Below, piece by piece: positions 63,485 through 64,000 of a DNA stretch of 64,000 bases. Position 1 is the first letter of the stretch; each line of letters starts with the position of its first letter. Below the pieces are notes generated by a model. That model did no database searches, was not told where the DNA came from, and saw nothing but the letters and a program-made list of their open reading frames with translations. The stretch comes from Ktedonobacteria bacterium brp13. GTDB lineage: Bacteria; Chloroflexota; Ktedonobacteria; Ktedonobacterales; Ktedonobacteraceae. The position numbers and the translations under genes were made by a program. The DNA lies in the NCBI GenBank assembly GCA_015099395.1, contig AP024096.1, forward strand, positions 4,650,001-4,714,000, read 5' to 3'.

Positions 63485-64000
63485 GCGTCATAACATACAG
63501 ACCAACTCATCAGCAATCCCACGTTACTATGCCTATAACGCTAGTGGTATGGCTCTATAAGAGGGACTTTTGAACAGTTAGCATGTAAATACCCATTATC
63601 ATTATATATCTGTACCTGAACTCAACGCACGTTCGCCTGTTGCAAATGAGATTCTCTTTCTATGAGAGCCTCTCTCAATGAGAACCTCTTCCTATTATAC
63701 ATTTTTTTAATATACGTTTTTTTTACCCATTTTGTTGCTTTATTTTTATCAATCTATTCCATCCCGCTCTGACGAGGCGCGGCACTTTATTCCTGCAAGC
63801 TACCGCCTGCTACCCTTCTGTAAGGAATAAAATAGGGGTCAGCATTGTATAAATATAGGAAAGAATATTCGTCTGTATTCTAAAGATCCCATTCCCTTAC
63901 TAAAGATAGATCCGTAGCTCCCTCCCACAATTGTAAGTGTCTATGAGTTGTCACAGACGACTCACAAGACATCTTGTATTAGTACCTCTTGACGTCCAGA
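63485..64000. other. Intergenic end of the window
   Basis: 516 A/T-rich bases with no gene, hairpin or repeat that I can support. It holds the upstream region of the second signal peptidase gene. Confidence 0.5.

Noticed and set aside
1-64000. tRNA genes, rRNA genes and CRISPR arrays
   Set aside because: I searched by eye for T-loop signatures and for regularly spaced repeats. None were found, though a covariance search could still reveal a missed tRNA.

Overview
The window looks like a chromosomal segment of a Ktedonobacteria-type member of the Chloroflexota. I infer this from the company of genes, not from a marker gene: a double-nitrilase fusion, kinase and NB-ARC proteins, secreted hydrolases with lectin-like propellers, a FliA/WhiG-type sigma factor with CsrA but no flagellar genes, a long SecA, and tandem signal peptidases. 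Base composition is mid-range and gene density moderate. Many genes end in strong hairpins. No rRNA, tRNA or CRISPR array was seen.

Layout. 1-2.3 kb: an ISAs1-family transposase whose frame runs into a coiled-coil host fragment, beside the broken end of a membrane-protein gene. 2.3-3.8 kb: an ECF sigma factor with its membrane partner. 4-9 kb: small or broken genes, then ornithine cyclodeaminase (TIGR00300 type), a WYL regulator, an isochorismatase-like hydrolase and an AlkZ/YcaQ-like DNA glycosylase. 9.1-12.8 kb: a GC-rich secreted GH87-like alpha-1,3-glucanase followed by 1.6 kb without a convincing gene that includes a decayed copy of part of the glycosylase gene. 12.9-20.3 kb: a Y-family polymerase with a degenerate active site, PPK2, a giant CHAT/Clp AAA+ fusion and a DinB-like protein. 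20.5-25.4 kb: L,D-transpeptidase, HlyD-type adaptor, PhzF and a possible structured RNA. 25.4-31.2 kb: a double nitrilase with complementary active-site losses, a GH114 enzyme, and a divergent pseudokinase fused to a Spherulin-4 (GH135-like) domain. 31.4-33.6 kb: a T-box leader and thrS. 33.6-40.5 kb: an HTH/NB-ARC protein and two secreted CHAP/NlpC-like proteins, each ending in a seven-repeat lectin-like propeller. 40.6-48.4 kb: malate synthase, an acyltransferase and secA. 48.8-52.6 kb: an unknown helical protein, a strongly folded possible HEARO/omega RNA, an MshEN-domain protein and inositol-3-phosphate synthase. 52.9-64 kb: CsrA, a FliA/WhiG sigma factor, a lytic transglycosylase, a long inverted repeat, MutS2, two small unknown proteins and two signal peptidases.

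How the genes fit together. Several secreted enzymes point at fungal or biofilm polysaccharides: alpha-1,3-glucan (GH87) and galactosamine polymers (GH114, GH135-like). Others act on peptidoglycan (L,D-transpeptidase, lytic transglycosylase, the two propeller proteins). SecA and two signal peptidases serve their export. A repeated theme is enzyme folds that have lost catalytic residues: the CHAT domain, the Ser/Thr kinase, both nitrilase domains and the Y-family polymerase. The strongest leads for something new are the CHAT-Clp fusion, the pseudokinase/Spherulin-4 receptor beside GH114, the double nitrilase, and the structured RNA at about 49.8-50.25 kb.
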